The notes beneath the pieces are model-generated. The model ran no database searches, was not told the origin of the DNA, and worked only from the letters and a program-made list of their open reading frames with translations. A stretch of 64,000 nucleotides of DNA. Source: Nostocales cyanobacterium HT-58-2 (GTDB taxonomy: Bacteria; Cyanobacteriota; Cyanobacteriia; Cyanobacteriales; Nostocaceae). The stretch spans positions 1,897,001 to 1,961,000 of the forward strand of contig CP019636.1 in NCBI GenBank assembly GCA_002163975.1. Direction: 5' to 3'. A program made the translations under genes and the position numbers. Positions 25,601 to 34,107 of this stretch are shown piece by piece; the stretch's first letter is position 1; the number at the start of each line of letters is the position of its first letter.

Positions 25601-27919
25601 GTGTTGGCCTGTCGCACGAACAACCTGCCACATGATTTCTTTGGGGTCTTGAATGGCACGAATCGCGTCATTTAGTTCGATCAGGAATTGCTGCTGTTCT
25701 TCTTTTTGCTGCAGGTTCTTGAGCAATTGCTCAATTTGTTGCCACGCCCGTACCTGGGCTGTCACTTCAATACTATGCATTAAAACGCCCTGAATCCTGC
25801 CCTTGGCATCCCGCCAAGCTGTAAAGACAGAATTAAAGAATCCTTCTTCCAAAACACCATCACCATTTCGATCCCAGTAGACAGGTGACTCATCTCGAAT
25901 GAACGGTTCTCCAGTCTGGTAAACCTGATCAAGCGCATCAAAGTAAATCTGCCCCTCTGTCTCTGGAAAAACCTCTCGAATCGATTTGCCAATAATATCT
26001 GGATTGCGCCCAGCCAGTTGCAGATAGGTTGGATTGGCAAATTCAAATATATGCTCAGAACCAGTCACAATCCCAATCATGGCAGGCAACTGCATCAGGA
26101 TGTCATGCAGCCGCTTGCGTTCGGTTTCTGCTTCTAATCTGGCAGTTTGTTCTCGTTTGAAAAGGCGATCGCGCTCTGCTTCAATTTGTTTACGTTCTGT
26201 AATATCGACCGAAACGCCAATCATGCGAACTGCCCGTCCAGTCGCATTGAGATAAACTCGTCCCTGGCTGTTGAGCCAGCGGACACCACCATTGGGAGCA
26301 ATCAATCGGTACTCCTGCACGTAGGACTGTTCTCCAGCAATCGCCCGTTGAGCCGATTGCATTACTCGCAACCGATCATCTGGATGAACAACAGCAAAAA
26401 AGTCTTGTCCTGTCCCCTCTTGAACGCCCCAAAGCTCTTGAGCATTGGGAGAACACACCACTTGATTTGCGAGCAAATCCATGTCCCAAGCGACCATTTG
26501 AGCAGACGACAGGGCAAGCTGTAAGCGTTCTTCCGTCTGCCGCAAGTTTTCCTCAATCTGCTTGAGCCGAGTCACATCCTGAAACATACCAATGCCAATG
26601 GCAGGATGCCCATACATGGCAGGCAAGATTTCTCCCCAGCAAAGCGTTGAGCGAATACCACCCAGCGTATGCCAGTTTAGCTCATAGTTTTGCACCCGTT
26701 CTCCTCGTGCTATGAGCACCGCTGGCATTCTTTCTGTGGGAATGCGTTCACCGTCTGCATCGGTGCAGTAGTAGGCATCGGGATATTCGTCAAGAGATTT
26801 GTTTTTCGGAAAGTCACCCCCTGCCAACTCATTGGCGATTCGATTAGAAAAGGTGACTTTTGCGGATTCTGGTTCAATAAAGACCATTGGCGTTGGCATC
26901 AAATCCAGCACGGCTTCTAACCATTTCTGCTGGTTTTCTAATGCCTCGGCTTGCTGTCGCAGGGCAGTTTCAACCTGCTTGTGCTCAGTGATATCCTGGA
27001 GGACGACAACGGCAGCAACAATTTGCTCTTGGCTATTTAAAATTGGTGCTGAGTTCACACTGATGAAAGTGCGGCTACCATCTTCTCGGTGTAGCTCAAT
27101 TTCTTCGTTAGAAACAACTTCACCTGCCAAGAGCGATCGCATTAGTGGATACTCGTTAGCGGCATAAAGCTGTCCATTACAGCGAAAGGCTTCAAATGGA
27201 GTCATAGCTTGATATTCCTCAAGCTCAAGCGATTGTTCATAGCCATACCCAACAATTTGTTTGGCTTGTTCATTCGCAAGAACCAGCTTACCAGAAGCCG
27301 CATCGGCAATCATGACACCTGCTGGCATCTGTCGTAAAACGGCTTCAAACCGCGCGCGTTCGGTTTCCAGTTCGTGCAGCAACCGTTCCCGTTCTGCCTC
27401 AGCCTGCTTGCGCTCAGTAATGTCACGAAAATAAACCGCTAACCCCTCAGCAGACGGGTAGGCATTTGCCTCTAACCAACGCTGAACAGGTTGTCCAAAT
27501 TCTTCCCAAGTTACTGGTACTTGTTCAGCTATTGCTCGATGCATTTCCCGGTATGCTATCCCACCCACCAAATCAGGAAACACTTCATTCCAAACGTGTT
27601 TTCCAATAAGTTCTTCTGGCGTTTTGTGCAGAATTCGCGCTGCTGCTTGATTGACGTAGGTGTAGCACCAATTGTGATCAAAGGCAACAAAGGCATCCGT
27701 AATGGTTTCAAGAATTGTTGCCACCTGGCGCTCCGTTTCTTGGGCAGTAATTTCAAGACTGCGGGCAAAGTGTTCAATCACTTCAGAACGAGAAATTCCT
27801 TGGTTTTGAGCTGCCTTATCAAGCGATCGCCACGCTGTACTGGTAAGAGATAAGCTCACTCGTTGTTTTGTTTCTGACTCCCAATTGCTAACAAATTTAC
27901 CAGTGGCATCGCGCTTCAT
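22694..27919 (-). CDS. Giant hybrid histidine kinase: RHH-like, 7 PAS, 2 GAF, HisKA, HATPase, REC
   Basis: 1741 residues. Residues 19-56 (VSLSLTSTAWRSLDKAAQ then SRSEVIEHFARSLE) look like a ribbon-helix-helix DNA-binding fold. Then come PAS-type domains at about 62-170, 185-315, 330-450, 465-575 and 600-720, a GAF at 740-895, PAS at 905-1027 and 1050-1170, and a second GAF at 1180-1340. Many PAS/PAC units end in DITERKQ. HisKA has H1375 (FLAVLSHELRSPLNP), with HATPase at about 1475-1590. A C-terminal receiver at 1610-1730 has the phospho-Asp in LLCDIGMPEMDG. No membrane segment is visible, so it is a soluble multi-input sensor. The second GAF is of the type found in phytochrome-like and redox sensors, but no bilin Cys was identified. 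No dedicated output regulator is adjacent. Confidence 0.93.
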   Translation of the reverse strand: MKRDATGKFVSNWESETKQRVSLSLTSTAWRSLDKAAQNQGISRSEVIEHFARSLEITAQETERQVATILETITDAFVAFDHNWCYTYVNQAAARILHKTPEELIGKHVWNEVFPDLVGGIAYREMHRAIAEQVPVTWEEFGQPVQRWLEANAYPSAEGLAVYFRDITERKQAEAERERLLHELETERARFEAVLRQMPAGVMIADAASGKLVLANEQAKQIVGYGYEQSLELEEYQAMTPFEAFRCNGQLYAANEYPLMRSLLAGEVVSNEEIELHREDGSRTFISVNSAPILNSQEQIVAAVVVLQDITEHKQVETALRQQAEALENQQKWLEAVLDLMPTPMVFIEPESAKVTFSNRIANELAGGDFPKNKSLDEYPDAYYCTDADGERIPTERMPAVLIARGERVQNYELNWHTLGGIRSTLCWGEILPAMYGHPAIGIGMFQDVTRLKQIEENLRQTEERLQLALSSAQMVAWDMDLLANQVVCSPNAQELWGVQEGTGQDFFAVVHPDDRLRVMQSAQRAIAGEQSYVQEYRLIAPNGGVRWLNSQGRVYLNATGRAVRMIGVSVDITERKQIEAERDRLFKREQTARLEAETERKRLHDILMQLPAMIGIVTGSEHIFEFANPTYLQLAGRNPDIIGKSIREVFPETEGQIYFDALDQVYQTGEPFIRDESPVYWDRNGDGVLEEGFFNSVFTAWRDAKGRIQGVLMHSIEVTAQVRAWQQIEQLLKNLQQKEEQQQFLIELNDAIRAIQDPKEIMWQVVRATGQHLQVTRCTYGDIDPTQEYVIVDRDYCNGVISVVGRHHMDSFGPEIIGELKQGKTIVVDDVDVDPRTAGSGAAAFDAIQTKSLLCVPLVKEGRFVALFVLHHVSPRHWTPEDVALMEQIAEQTWLAVERSRSEEELRESKARLQLALKVGRMGTWDWDMLMDTVTWSDGQFTIMGLQPNECQPSYEIWLKSVHPDDLAQTEQALQQAMLKRMEYYNEYRTLWADGSIHWTEARGKFTYNLQGQPTRMIGVLIDITERKQAEQEREQLLERERIAHAQVEAAQRQLATIFETSPMGIGLLDSQQRFIAINEALAEINGLTREQHLGHSIPELFGQSDPKLVEVFHDIYTTGNPFISPNFAVNVPGRSDRRPGYYNVYYLPTTNQNGQVESVLVYVVDVTVRCRLEQAQHFLAKAGRVLASSLDYQTTLTNIARLVVPQLADWCTVHIVDETLTTRRLAVTHVNPEKVAWADELEQRYPHDSNAPRGVAQVIRTGQSEIYQDISDALLVESARDADHLQLLREVGFSSVMIVPLRVQDRTLGAISFIAAESGRRYDQADLALAEELGRRAALAVENAQLYQLAQRDRAKAEAANRVKDEFLAVLSHELRSPLNPILGWTKILRSKRLDSTKAEQALETIERNAKLQAQLIEDLLDVSRILQGKMKLNVAPVNLAATIEAALETVRLAAETKNIQIQTIFNSVCGTVLGDANRLQQVVWNLLSNAVKFTSSGGRVEVRLEQVGTYAQLQVKDTGIGISPEFLPHVFEYFRQEDGTMTRKFGGLGLGLAIVRHLTELHGGTVQANSLGQNLGATFTVLLPLNIVEQKLSSDDSHSEGVTHLTGIQILVVDDDADMRELAEFILTQSGAQVTTAASAAQALAILNQFIPDLLLCDIGMPEMDGYSLIRQIRKSLPQQGGTVPAIALTAYAGEINQQQALAAGFQMHISKPVEPEKLVQAIVQLLHPNEQGKFLNL

Positions 27920-28237
27920 GAAGATTCATCCGTATGCATACACGGTTTTTTCTATTCAATCTGAGTTACGCCCTAATAAGGATCTCCCTTGAGACTGAAG
28001 TTTTAGTACAAGGAAAGAGCGTGAAGAGCGATCGCTCGAACTCATTCCATTTCACAAAATGCCTGATACAAATGATTAATCTCTAATTATTTTCCCCTGC
28101 TCGGGTGCTCCCTTGCTGAGGTGCTTTTTCTTTAGGCAAAACTTTCGCTATTGCTACAGTTGTGGGAGCATTTGCGATATTAATAGTTAAATGTGACACA
28201 CTTCTTGCATTGTACAAAAGCACAGAAAAAGCAAAAA
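27920..28237. other. Divergent spacer between hybrid kinase and XPB genes
   Basis: 318 bp holding the promoters of both genes; contains one HIP1 octamer (about 28029). No credible coding sequence or strong inverted repeat was seen. Confidence 0.35.
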
Positions 28238-29773
28238 ATGGCTCGCACCCCCACATTAACGTTTGATCGTGGCACATTAATTTTGCATCCACCACCACGC
28301 AGCAAAGCTTGGATGGATTTTGCGACATGGGATGATAGAGTGGAAAAATTCCGTATTCCGGCAATTGCATACCGTGCTTTGGTGGAAGCAATGCAAGCGG
28401 AAGAGACTCAATTTATTGATGAGGCGAAAGGGTTTTATCCGATAGACTTGGTTCCGAGTTTAGAAATGGAACCTTACCCCCACCAAAGTGAAGCGTTAGC
28501 AGCTTGGAAACTTGCGGGAAGACAAGGGGTGGTGGTGCTTCCCACAGCAGCGGGTAAGACATATCTAGCGCAAATGGCGATGCAATCGACACCACGCACA
28601 ACACTGATTGTCGTGCCAACGCTCGATTTAATGCATCAGTGGTATGCACATTTAAAGGCGGCGTTTCCCGATGCTGAGGTTGGGTTACTCGGAGGTGGTT
28701 CGCGAGATAGAACACCAGTGCTTGTTGCGACTTACGATAGTGCAGCTATCCACGCCGAAAGTTTGGGGAATCTGTATGCTTTACTCATTTTTGATGAATG
28801 TCATCATTTGCCAACAGATTTTAATCGGGTGATTGCGGATTATGCGATCGCACCCTATCGTTTGGGACTGTCTGCGACACCCGAACGCACAGATGGCAAA
28901 CACGCTGACTTAGATATTTTAATAGGTAAAGAAGTCTATCGTAAAAGGGCTGAAGACTTAGCAGGCAAGGCATTAGCAGAACATGAAATTGTACAAATTA
29001 AGGTCAAGTTATCACAACATGAACGGGAAAAGTACAATCAATTGATTCAAGTTCGCAACGATTTTTTAAAGGAATCAAAGATATCTTTAGGAAGTATTCA
29101 AGGCTGGCAAAGGTTTGTGCAGATGAGTGCGCGATCGCAAGCTGGACGTAGAGCGATGTTAGCGCACCGTGAAGCGAAAGAAATTGCTTTGGGAACTGAT
29201 GGAAAAATAAGAGTTCTTGCTGATATATTAGCGGAGCATTATCCAGAAAGAATTTTGATTTTTACTGCTGATAATGCGACAGTTTATCGCATTTCTGGTG
29301 AGTTTCTTGTTCCAGCTATTACGCATCAAACTCCTGTGAAAGAACGGCATGAGATATTAACAAAATTTCGGGAAGGGGAGTACAAAAGTCTGGTTGCTTC
29401 TCATGTGTTAAATGAGGGAGTTGATGTGCCAGCAGCTTCTGTTGCCATCATTTTATCTGGTACTGGTTCGACACGGGAGTATATTCAACGGTTGGGAAGG
29501 GTTTTAAGAAAGGGGAAGGATAATAATAAGCAAGCAATTTTATATGAGGTGGTGGCGGAGGATACGAGTGAGGAATCGACTTCGGCAAGGAGAAGAGGGG
29601 TGGAGAGAAATGAACAAGAGAAGCGCAGAGAACATAGAGGAAAAGAGGATAAAAAAGGAAAATTACAGGTTCTTTATGGAAGTGAAAAGGAAAAGAATCT
29701 TAAGGCGGCTGAACAGTTAGAAATAAATTATTCCGTGCAAAAGAAACCACCTATAAAGACGGATGAAACTTGA
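28238..29773 (+). CDS. XPB/Rad25-type superfamily 2 DNA helicase
   Basis: 511 residues from the ATG at 28238 (MARTPTLTFDRGTLIL); an upstream in-frame start at 28193 is less likely. The N-terminal 70 residues (RSKAWMDFATWDDRVEKFR...IPAIAYRAL) match the damage-recognition-like domain of archaeal XPB. Motif I is T103-A-A-G-K-T (VVLPTAAGKT), motif II is D186-E-C-H (IFDECHH), motif III is LGLSATPERTDG, then VLNEGVDVP and motif VI YIQRLGRVLRKG. Between motifs III and IV, residues about 230-300 fit the thumb region. The last 50 residues are very charged and probably disordered. A Bax1-like gene follows 179 bp downstream, as in archaea, suggesting a helicase-nuclease pair for DNA repair. Confidence 0.9.
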   Translation: MARTPTLTFDRGTLILHPPPRSKAWMDFATWDDRVEKFRIPAIAYRALVEAMQAEETQFIDEAKGFYPIDLVPSLEMEPYPHQSEALAAWKLAGRQGVVVLPTAAGKTYLAQMAMQSTPRTTLIVVPTLDLMHQWYAHLKAAFPDAEVGLLGGGSRDRTPVLVATYDSAAIHAESLGNLYALLIFDECHHLPTDFNRVIADYAIAPYRLGLSATPERTDGKHADLDILIGKEVYRKRAEDLAGKALAEHEIVQIKVKLSQHEREKYNQLIQVRNDFLKESKISLGSIQGWQRFVQMSARSQAGRRAMLAHREAKEIALGTDGKIRVLADILAEHYPERILIFTADNATVYRISGEFLVPAITHQTPVKERHEILTKFREGEYKSLVASHVLNEGVDVPAASVAIILSGTGSTREYIQRLGRVLRKGKDNNKQAILYEVVAEDTSEESTSARRRGVERNEQEKRREHRGKEDKKGKLQVLYGSEKEKNLKAAEQLEINYSVQKKPPIKTDET

Positions 29774-29810
29774 TAAATCACTCTATGTCAATAAATGAAT
29801 GTAGGATGTG

Positions 29811-29864
29811 TAGCCTTTGAGTACCCATGCTGTTCTTTGCAATTGATGCTTTGCTCAAAGGCTA
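29811..29864. repeat. Inverted repeat between XPB and Bax1 genes
   Basis: TAGCCTTTGAG (29811-29821) pairs perfectly with CTCAAAGGCTA (29854-29864) over a 32-base loop. A further partial copy (AAAGGCTAC) follows. It may reduce read-through from the helicase gene or be a dispersed repeat; no T-run follows directly. Confidence 0.45.
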
Positions 29865-29952
29865 ACAAAGGCTACAAAAAATTCTGTCTGCCTGCTTAAT
29901 GTTGCAATAATTATTTGTATTCGTCTGCATTTCTTTACGGTTAAAAATTCTA

Positions 29953-31167
29953 ATGTTACCAACAGAGTTACTGAGTCACAGGCAAAATGGGGAGGAGATT
30001 ATCCCGAAGAGGTTGAAGATTGATGAGCAAAATTTGGCATTGGCGACGGAGTTAATGACTTGTTTTGAGAAGGCGGTAGGTGATACTCAGGGTGCGCTTG
30101 AGCGTCAGTTGTCGGAGTTGGAGGGGGATACTCCAGATTATAGGGTGAAGCGGGGTTTAGCTTATATCCTCAAAAGTAGTTTTTGCACATTTGAGATAGT
30201 GAGTCCTTTGGAACCTCAAATGTTACGAGAAAGGGTTTTTGCTTTGGCGGCGAAATCTCCTCCAAGTCGGGAATTGACAGAAGTCACTTTAACAAAAATT
30301 GCTGATGAATTGAGTCATGAACTTGAGCGTGAAGTTTTGCCGAGGCAAGTTCGTGAGGGGTTATATGCTGATTTATCTGAGAATAAGATTTTAATTACTT
30401 TTGATACACCAAAACCTGAGGAATTGTTGCATCGATATAATTTATCTCAGGTGCAAGGGGTGTTTTATAAGGCGAGTCAATTGGTGATAAATGCTCATCG
30501 AAATGTTCCAGGGCAATATAAGCTTTTGTTTCGCTATCTCAAGCTATTTCAATTAATGTCTTATATTGAGGGAGATGCTGACCACGGATTTACAATTACA
30601 GTAGATGGTCCTACGAGTTTGTTTACTCCAAGTACACGGTATGGTCTGGCGATCGCTAAGTTAATTCCGGCTTTACTTCATGTCACAAAATGGAGTCTCT
30701 CTACCATACTTCAAACTCGTGATCCATACACAAATACATGGAAAACTGGACGTTTTACTCTCAATTCTGATTGCGGTTTGGTGTCTCATTACTCGGCAGG
30801 CAAGCCATACGATAGTATGTTGGAAGAGTCTTTTGCTGATAAGTGGGAGTCGATGAAAACGGATTGGGTGTTAGAGCGAGAAGTTGACTTAATTCCCATT
30901 CCAGGAAGTGTAATGATTCCCGACTTTAGATTAGTTCATCCTGATGGGCGTTCATTTTTATTAGAAATAGTTGGTTATTGGCGACCAGAATATTTACAAA
31001 AGAAGTTTTCACAGGTGCGGCGTGCAGGACGTCATGATTTAATTCTAGCAATTTCTGAGCGCTTGAATTTAGATAAAGCAGGGGTGAAATTAAATGATGT
31101 CCCTGCGAGAATTGTTTGGTTTAAAGATAAATTATTGCCGAAATCAGTGTTGGCGGTGATGGAATAA
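29953..31167 (+). CDS. Bax1-like (DUF790) nuclease, partner of XPB helicase
   Basis: 404 residues, matching the DUF790/Bax1 family. The N-terminal region includes LPTELLSHRQNGEEIIPKR, and the middle contains the conserved ADLSENKILITF and LSQVQGVFYKAS segments. The C-terminal third carries a PD-(D/E)xK-type nuclease core: IPDFRLVHPDG then FLLEIVGYWRPEYLQKK, with Asp, Glu and Lys at about residues 322, 336 and 346. In archaea Bax1 binds XPB and cuts DNA near the unwound junction. Its position directly after the XPB gene supports the same complex here. The 179-bp gap with a hairpin leaves co-transcription unproven. Confidence 0.88.
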   Translation: MLPTELLSHRQNGEEIIPKRLKIDEQNLALATELMTCFEKAVGDTQGALERQLSELEGDTPDYRVKRGLAYILKSSFCTFEIVSPLEPQMLRERVFALAAKSPPSRELTEVTLTKIADELSHELEREVLPRQVREGLYADLSENKILITFDTPKPEELLHRYNLSQVQGVFYKASQLVINAHRNVPGQYKLLFRYLKLFQLMSYIEGDADHGFTITVDGPTSLFTPSTRYGLAIAKLIPALLHVTKWSLSTILQTRDPYTNTWKTGRFTLNSDCGLVSHYSAGKPYDSMLEESFADKWESMKTDWVLEREVDLIPIPGSVMIPDFRLVHPDGRSFLLEIVGYWRPEYLQKKFSQVRRAGRHDLILAISERLNLDKAGVKLNDVPARIVWFKDKLLPKSVLAVME

Positions 31168-31169
31168 AT

Positions 31170-31477
31170 ATTGTTTTTATTTTCAAAATGAAGCTTTAAT
31201 CCGAGGTAAGCTAAAGTTTGATTTAAATCAAGACCCACCTCCAGATTTAGCTTTAGAAATTGATGTTACCAGTAAATCACTAGATCGCTTTCCTATTTAT
31301 GCACGGTTAGGTGTGCCTGAAATCTGGTCTTATGATGCTGAGGAAATTAAAATTTACCAGCTGCAAGGTGAGGAATATCTTCAAAGAGAAACAAGTCTAG
31401 TGTTTCCTAATTTAAAAATTCAAGAAATTCCGTCATTAATAGAAACATACCGCATGGTAGGAAGACGGGTTTTCTGA
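31170..31477 (+). pseudogene. Uma2 family remnant, N-terminus missing
   Basis: Just after the Bax1 stop codon an open frame without a start codon reads YFQNEALIRGKLKFDLNQ, then PPPDLALEIDVTSKS, FPIYARLGVPEIWSYD and finally a normal-looking C-terminus ending at TGA 31475-31477. These are the core and C-terminal motifs of Uma2, including the PD...E-x-D core. The first half of the gene is absent, so this is a truncated fossil or the acceptor site of a deletion. Confidence 0.75.
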
Positions 31478-31722
31478 CAAAAAATCAGGGAATGTGTAAA
31501 GGGACAGATGAGTTAGATAGGACATTTTTGTTATATGGGTAAAGGAGCTAAAGGGAGCGCGATCGCTTTTAAGATTTTGGTTTTGGTGGTCTAGCATGAG
31601 TAGCAGAATTATCTCCTTCAGAGTTTTCCTTTGCCTTTTGTTGAGATTGCTGGCTTTTTTTGATGGGCTTACCTACATCATTACCTTTAGGTTTGGGTTT
31701 AGGTTTTGGAGTGTTAGTAGGA

Positions 31723-34107
31723 TTACCATGACCAGTCTTTCTCAGAGAGAAGAAAAACATAAGCTTCCCTCCTTTCCCACCAAAACCCATCTATACCCCA
31801 ACTCAACCCACCCAACCTCACAGCAACAGCAGGTAAATGTCCAGTCGGAGCTGAGGGATTGAAAGTGAGTTCATTAACTTGTAACCAATTTTGATGCACG
31901 CGCCATTCCACACAATCACCAAAAGCTTGGTAAATCTTATCGTCAGCTTTGAGATTTCCTCCTACGCTTTGCCAAATGCGCTGTTGAACACTAAACCCAA
32001 AGCGACCATTAGAGTATTTGACCCAAAGTTGGTCGATCGCGCGGAGGTCTTCGGGTGCGAAGTTATGGATGGATGCTACATTTAGCCAACCTTCTTGTTC
32101 TCGACCTGTCACCTTAAGCATAATCCTGAGTGTTTCTTGGTCAGCTTCTTTCCATTTTCCAGATTCTAGGAGATCGCGCAGTGTTGTGGTTAACTCTGGT
32201 ATCTTTTGTGAGGTTGACTGCTGTTGACCCAAGTCTTTAAGCTTTGTTGTTTGTTGATGCTGCTGTTTTTCTTGTTCAAGTTGAGCGAGTAAGCGATGCT
32301 CTGTTTGTTGATGCTGTTGTTTTTCTTGTTCAAGTTGAGCAAGTAAGCGATGCTCTGTTTGTTGATGCTGTTGTTTTTCTTGTTCAAGTTGAGTGAGTAG
32401 GCTATCCTCTGTTTGTTGTCGCTGTTGTTTTTCTTGTTCAAGTTGAGCGAGTAAGCGATGCTCTGTTTGTTGTCGCTGCTGTTTTTCTTGTTCAAGCTGA
32501 GTGAGTAGGCTATCCTCTGTTTGTTGTCGCTGCTGTTTTTCTTGTTCAAGCTGAGTGAGTAGGCTATCCTCTGTTTGTTGATGCTGCTGTTTTTCTTGTT
32601 CAAGTTGAGCAAGTAAGCGATGCTCTGTTTCTAGTTGCTGTTGTTTTTCTTGTTCAAGTTGAGTGAGTAGGCTATCCTCTGTTTGTTGTCGCTGTTGTTT
32701 TTCTTGTTCAAGTTGAGTGAGTAGGCTATCCTCTGTTTGTTGTCGCTGTTGTTTTTCTTGTTCAAGCTGAGCAAGTAAGCGATGCTCTGTTTGTTGATGC
32801 TGCTGTTTTTCTTGTTCAAGTTGAGCGAGTAAGCGATGCTCTGTTTGTTGTCGCTGCTGTTTTTCTTGTTCAAGTTGAGTGAGTAGGCTATCCTCTGTTT
32901 GTTGTCGCTGTTGTTTTTCTTGTTCCAGTTGAGTGAGTAGGCTATCCTCTGTTTGTTGTCGCTGTTGTTTTTCTTGTTCAAGCTGAGCGAGTAAGCGATG
33001 CTCTGTTTGTTGTCGCTGCTGTTTTTCTTGTTCAAGCTGAGTGAGTAGGCTATCCTCTGTTTGTTGTCGCTGCTGTTTTTCTTGTTCAAGCTGAGTGAGT
33101 AGGCTATCCTCTGTTTGTTGATGCTGCTGTTTTTCTTGTTCAAGTTGAGCAAGTAAGCGATGCTCTGTTTCTAGTTGCTGTTGTTTTTCTTGTTCAAGCT
33201 GAGCGAGTAAGCGATGCTCTGTTTGTTGTCGCTGCTGTTTTTCTTGTTCAAGCTGAGTGAGTAGGCTATCCTCTGTTTGTTGTCGCTGCTGTTTTTCTTG
33301 TTCAAGCTGAGTGAGTAGGCTATCCTCTGTTTGTTGATGCTGCTGTTTTTCTTGTTCAAGTTGAGCAAGTAAGCGATGCTCTGTTTCTAGTTGCTGTTGT
33401 TTTTCTTGTTCAAGTTGAGTGAGCAGGCTATCCTCTGTTTGTTGTCGCTGTTGTTTTTCTTGTTCAAGCTGAGTGAGTAGGCTATCCTCTGTTTGTTGTC
33501 GCTGTTGTTTTTCTTGTTCAAGTTGAGCAAGTAAGCGATGCTCTGTTTCTAGTTGCTGCTGTTTTTCTTGTTCAAGCTGAGTGAGTAGGCTATCCTCTGT
33601 TTGTTGATGCTGCTGTTTTTCTTGTTCAAGTTGAGCAAGTAAGCGATGCTCTGTTTCTAGTTGCTGTTGTTTTTCTTGTTCAAGTTGAGTGAGTAGGCTA
33701 TCCTCTGTTTGTTGTCGCTGTTGTTTTTCTTGTTCAAGCTGAGTGAGTAGGCTATCCTCTGTTTGTTGTCGCTGTTGTTTTTCTTGTTCAAGCTGAGTGA
33801 GTAGGCTATCCTCTGTTTGTTGATGCTGCTGTTTTTCTTGTTCAAGCTGAGCGAGTAAGTGATGCTCTGTTTGTTGATGCTGCTGTTTTTCTTGTTCAAG
33901 CTGAGCGAGTAAGTGATGCTCTGTTTGTTGTCGCTGTTGTTTTTCTTGTTCAAGCTGAGCGAGTAAGTGATGCTCTGTTTGTTGTCGCTGCTGTTTTTCT
34001 TGCTTAAGTTGAGCTAAGAGGCGATCACACTCTTTCGATTTAGACCACAATAAGACTCCTGTTACTACTGTCACAACTACTGCAGCGCTTATGCTAAGCC
34101 AATTCAT
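31723..34107 (-). CDS. Membrane-anchored coiled-coil protein with C-terminal GUN4 domain
   Basis: 794 residues from the ATG at 34107 (MNWLSISAAVVV); an upstream in-frame ATG at 34170 is possible. A single membrane segment lies at about residues 3-22. It is followed by 594 residues made of 33 tandem 18-residue units (LLAQLEQEKQQRQQTEHR type), a very long Gln/Glu coiled coil. The C-terminal 150 residues form a GUN4 domain: LRDLLESGKWKEADQETLRIML, NFAPEDLRAIDQLWVKYSNGRFG and FGFSVQQRIWQSVGG. GUN4 binds protoporphyrins and stimulates Mg-chelatase. In cyanobacteria many extra GUN4 proteins with other domains exist and their roles are unknown. The coil may hold the GUN4 head far from the membrane (inference). 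Confidence 0.88.
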   Translation of the reverse strand: MNWLSISAAVVVTVVTGVLLWSKSKECDRLLAQLKQEKQQRQQTEHHLLAQLEQEKQQRQQTEHHLLAQLEQEKQQHQQTEHHLLAQLEQEKQQHQQTEDSLLTQLEQEKQQRQQTEDSLLTQLEQEKQQRQQTEDSLLTQLEQEKQQQLETEHRLLAQLEQEKQQHQQTEDSLLTQLEQEKQQQLETEHRLLAQLEQEKQQRQQTEDSLLTQLEQEKQQRQQTEDSLLTQLEQEKQQQLETEHRLLAQLEQEKQQHQQTEDSLLTQLEQEKQQRQQTEDSLLTQLEQEKQQRQQTEHRLLAQLEQEKQQQLETEHRLLAQLEQEKQQHQQTEDSLLTQLEQEKQQRQQTEDSLLTQLEQEKQQRQQTEHRLLAQLEQEKQQRQQTEDSLLTQLEQEKQQRQQTEDSLLTQLEQEKQQRQQTEHRLLAQLEQEKQQHQQTEHRLLAQLEQEKQQRQQTEDSLLTQLEQEKQQRQQTEDSLLTQLEQEKQQQLETEHRLLAQLEQEKQQHQQTEDSLLTQLEQEKQQRQQTEDSLLTQLEQEKQQRQQTEHRLLAQLEQEKQQRQQTEDSLLTQLEQEKQQHQQTEHRLLAQLEQEKQQHQQTEHRLLAQLEQEKQQHQQTTKLKDLGQQQSTSQKIPELTTTLRDLLESGKWKEADQETLRIMLKVTGREQEGWLNVASIHNFAPEDLRAIDQLWVKYSNGRFGFSVQQRIWQSVGGNLKADDKIYQAFGDCVEWRVHQNWLQVNELTFNPSAPTGHLPAVAVRLGGLSWGIDGFWWERREAYVFLLSEKDWSW
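32239..34020 (-). repeat. 33 tandem copies of a 54-bp coding repeat
   Basis: The block is exactly 1782 bp, 33 x 54, inside the GUN4 gene. Unit variants differ mainly at three places: A/T in LLAQ or LLTQ, R/H/Q before QQTE or QLETE, and HR/HH/DS at the end. A block of about four units recurs near-identically with offsets of 540 bp (10 units) and 216 bp (4 units), showing higher-order duplication. The regularity also keeps other frames open, which produces spurious reading frames. Confidence 0.95.

Noticed and set aside
28083..28391. 102-residue minus-strand open frame
   Set aside because: It overlaps the XPB gene start antisense and has no family motif.
32190..33953. Several minus-strand open frames rich in LNKKNSS/NKQ repeats
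   Set aside because: They are the alternative frame of the 54-bp GUN4 repeat; regularity keeps it open. No independent starts or ribosome binding sites.
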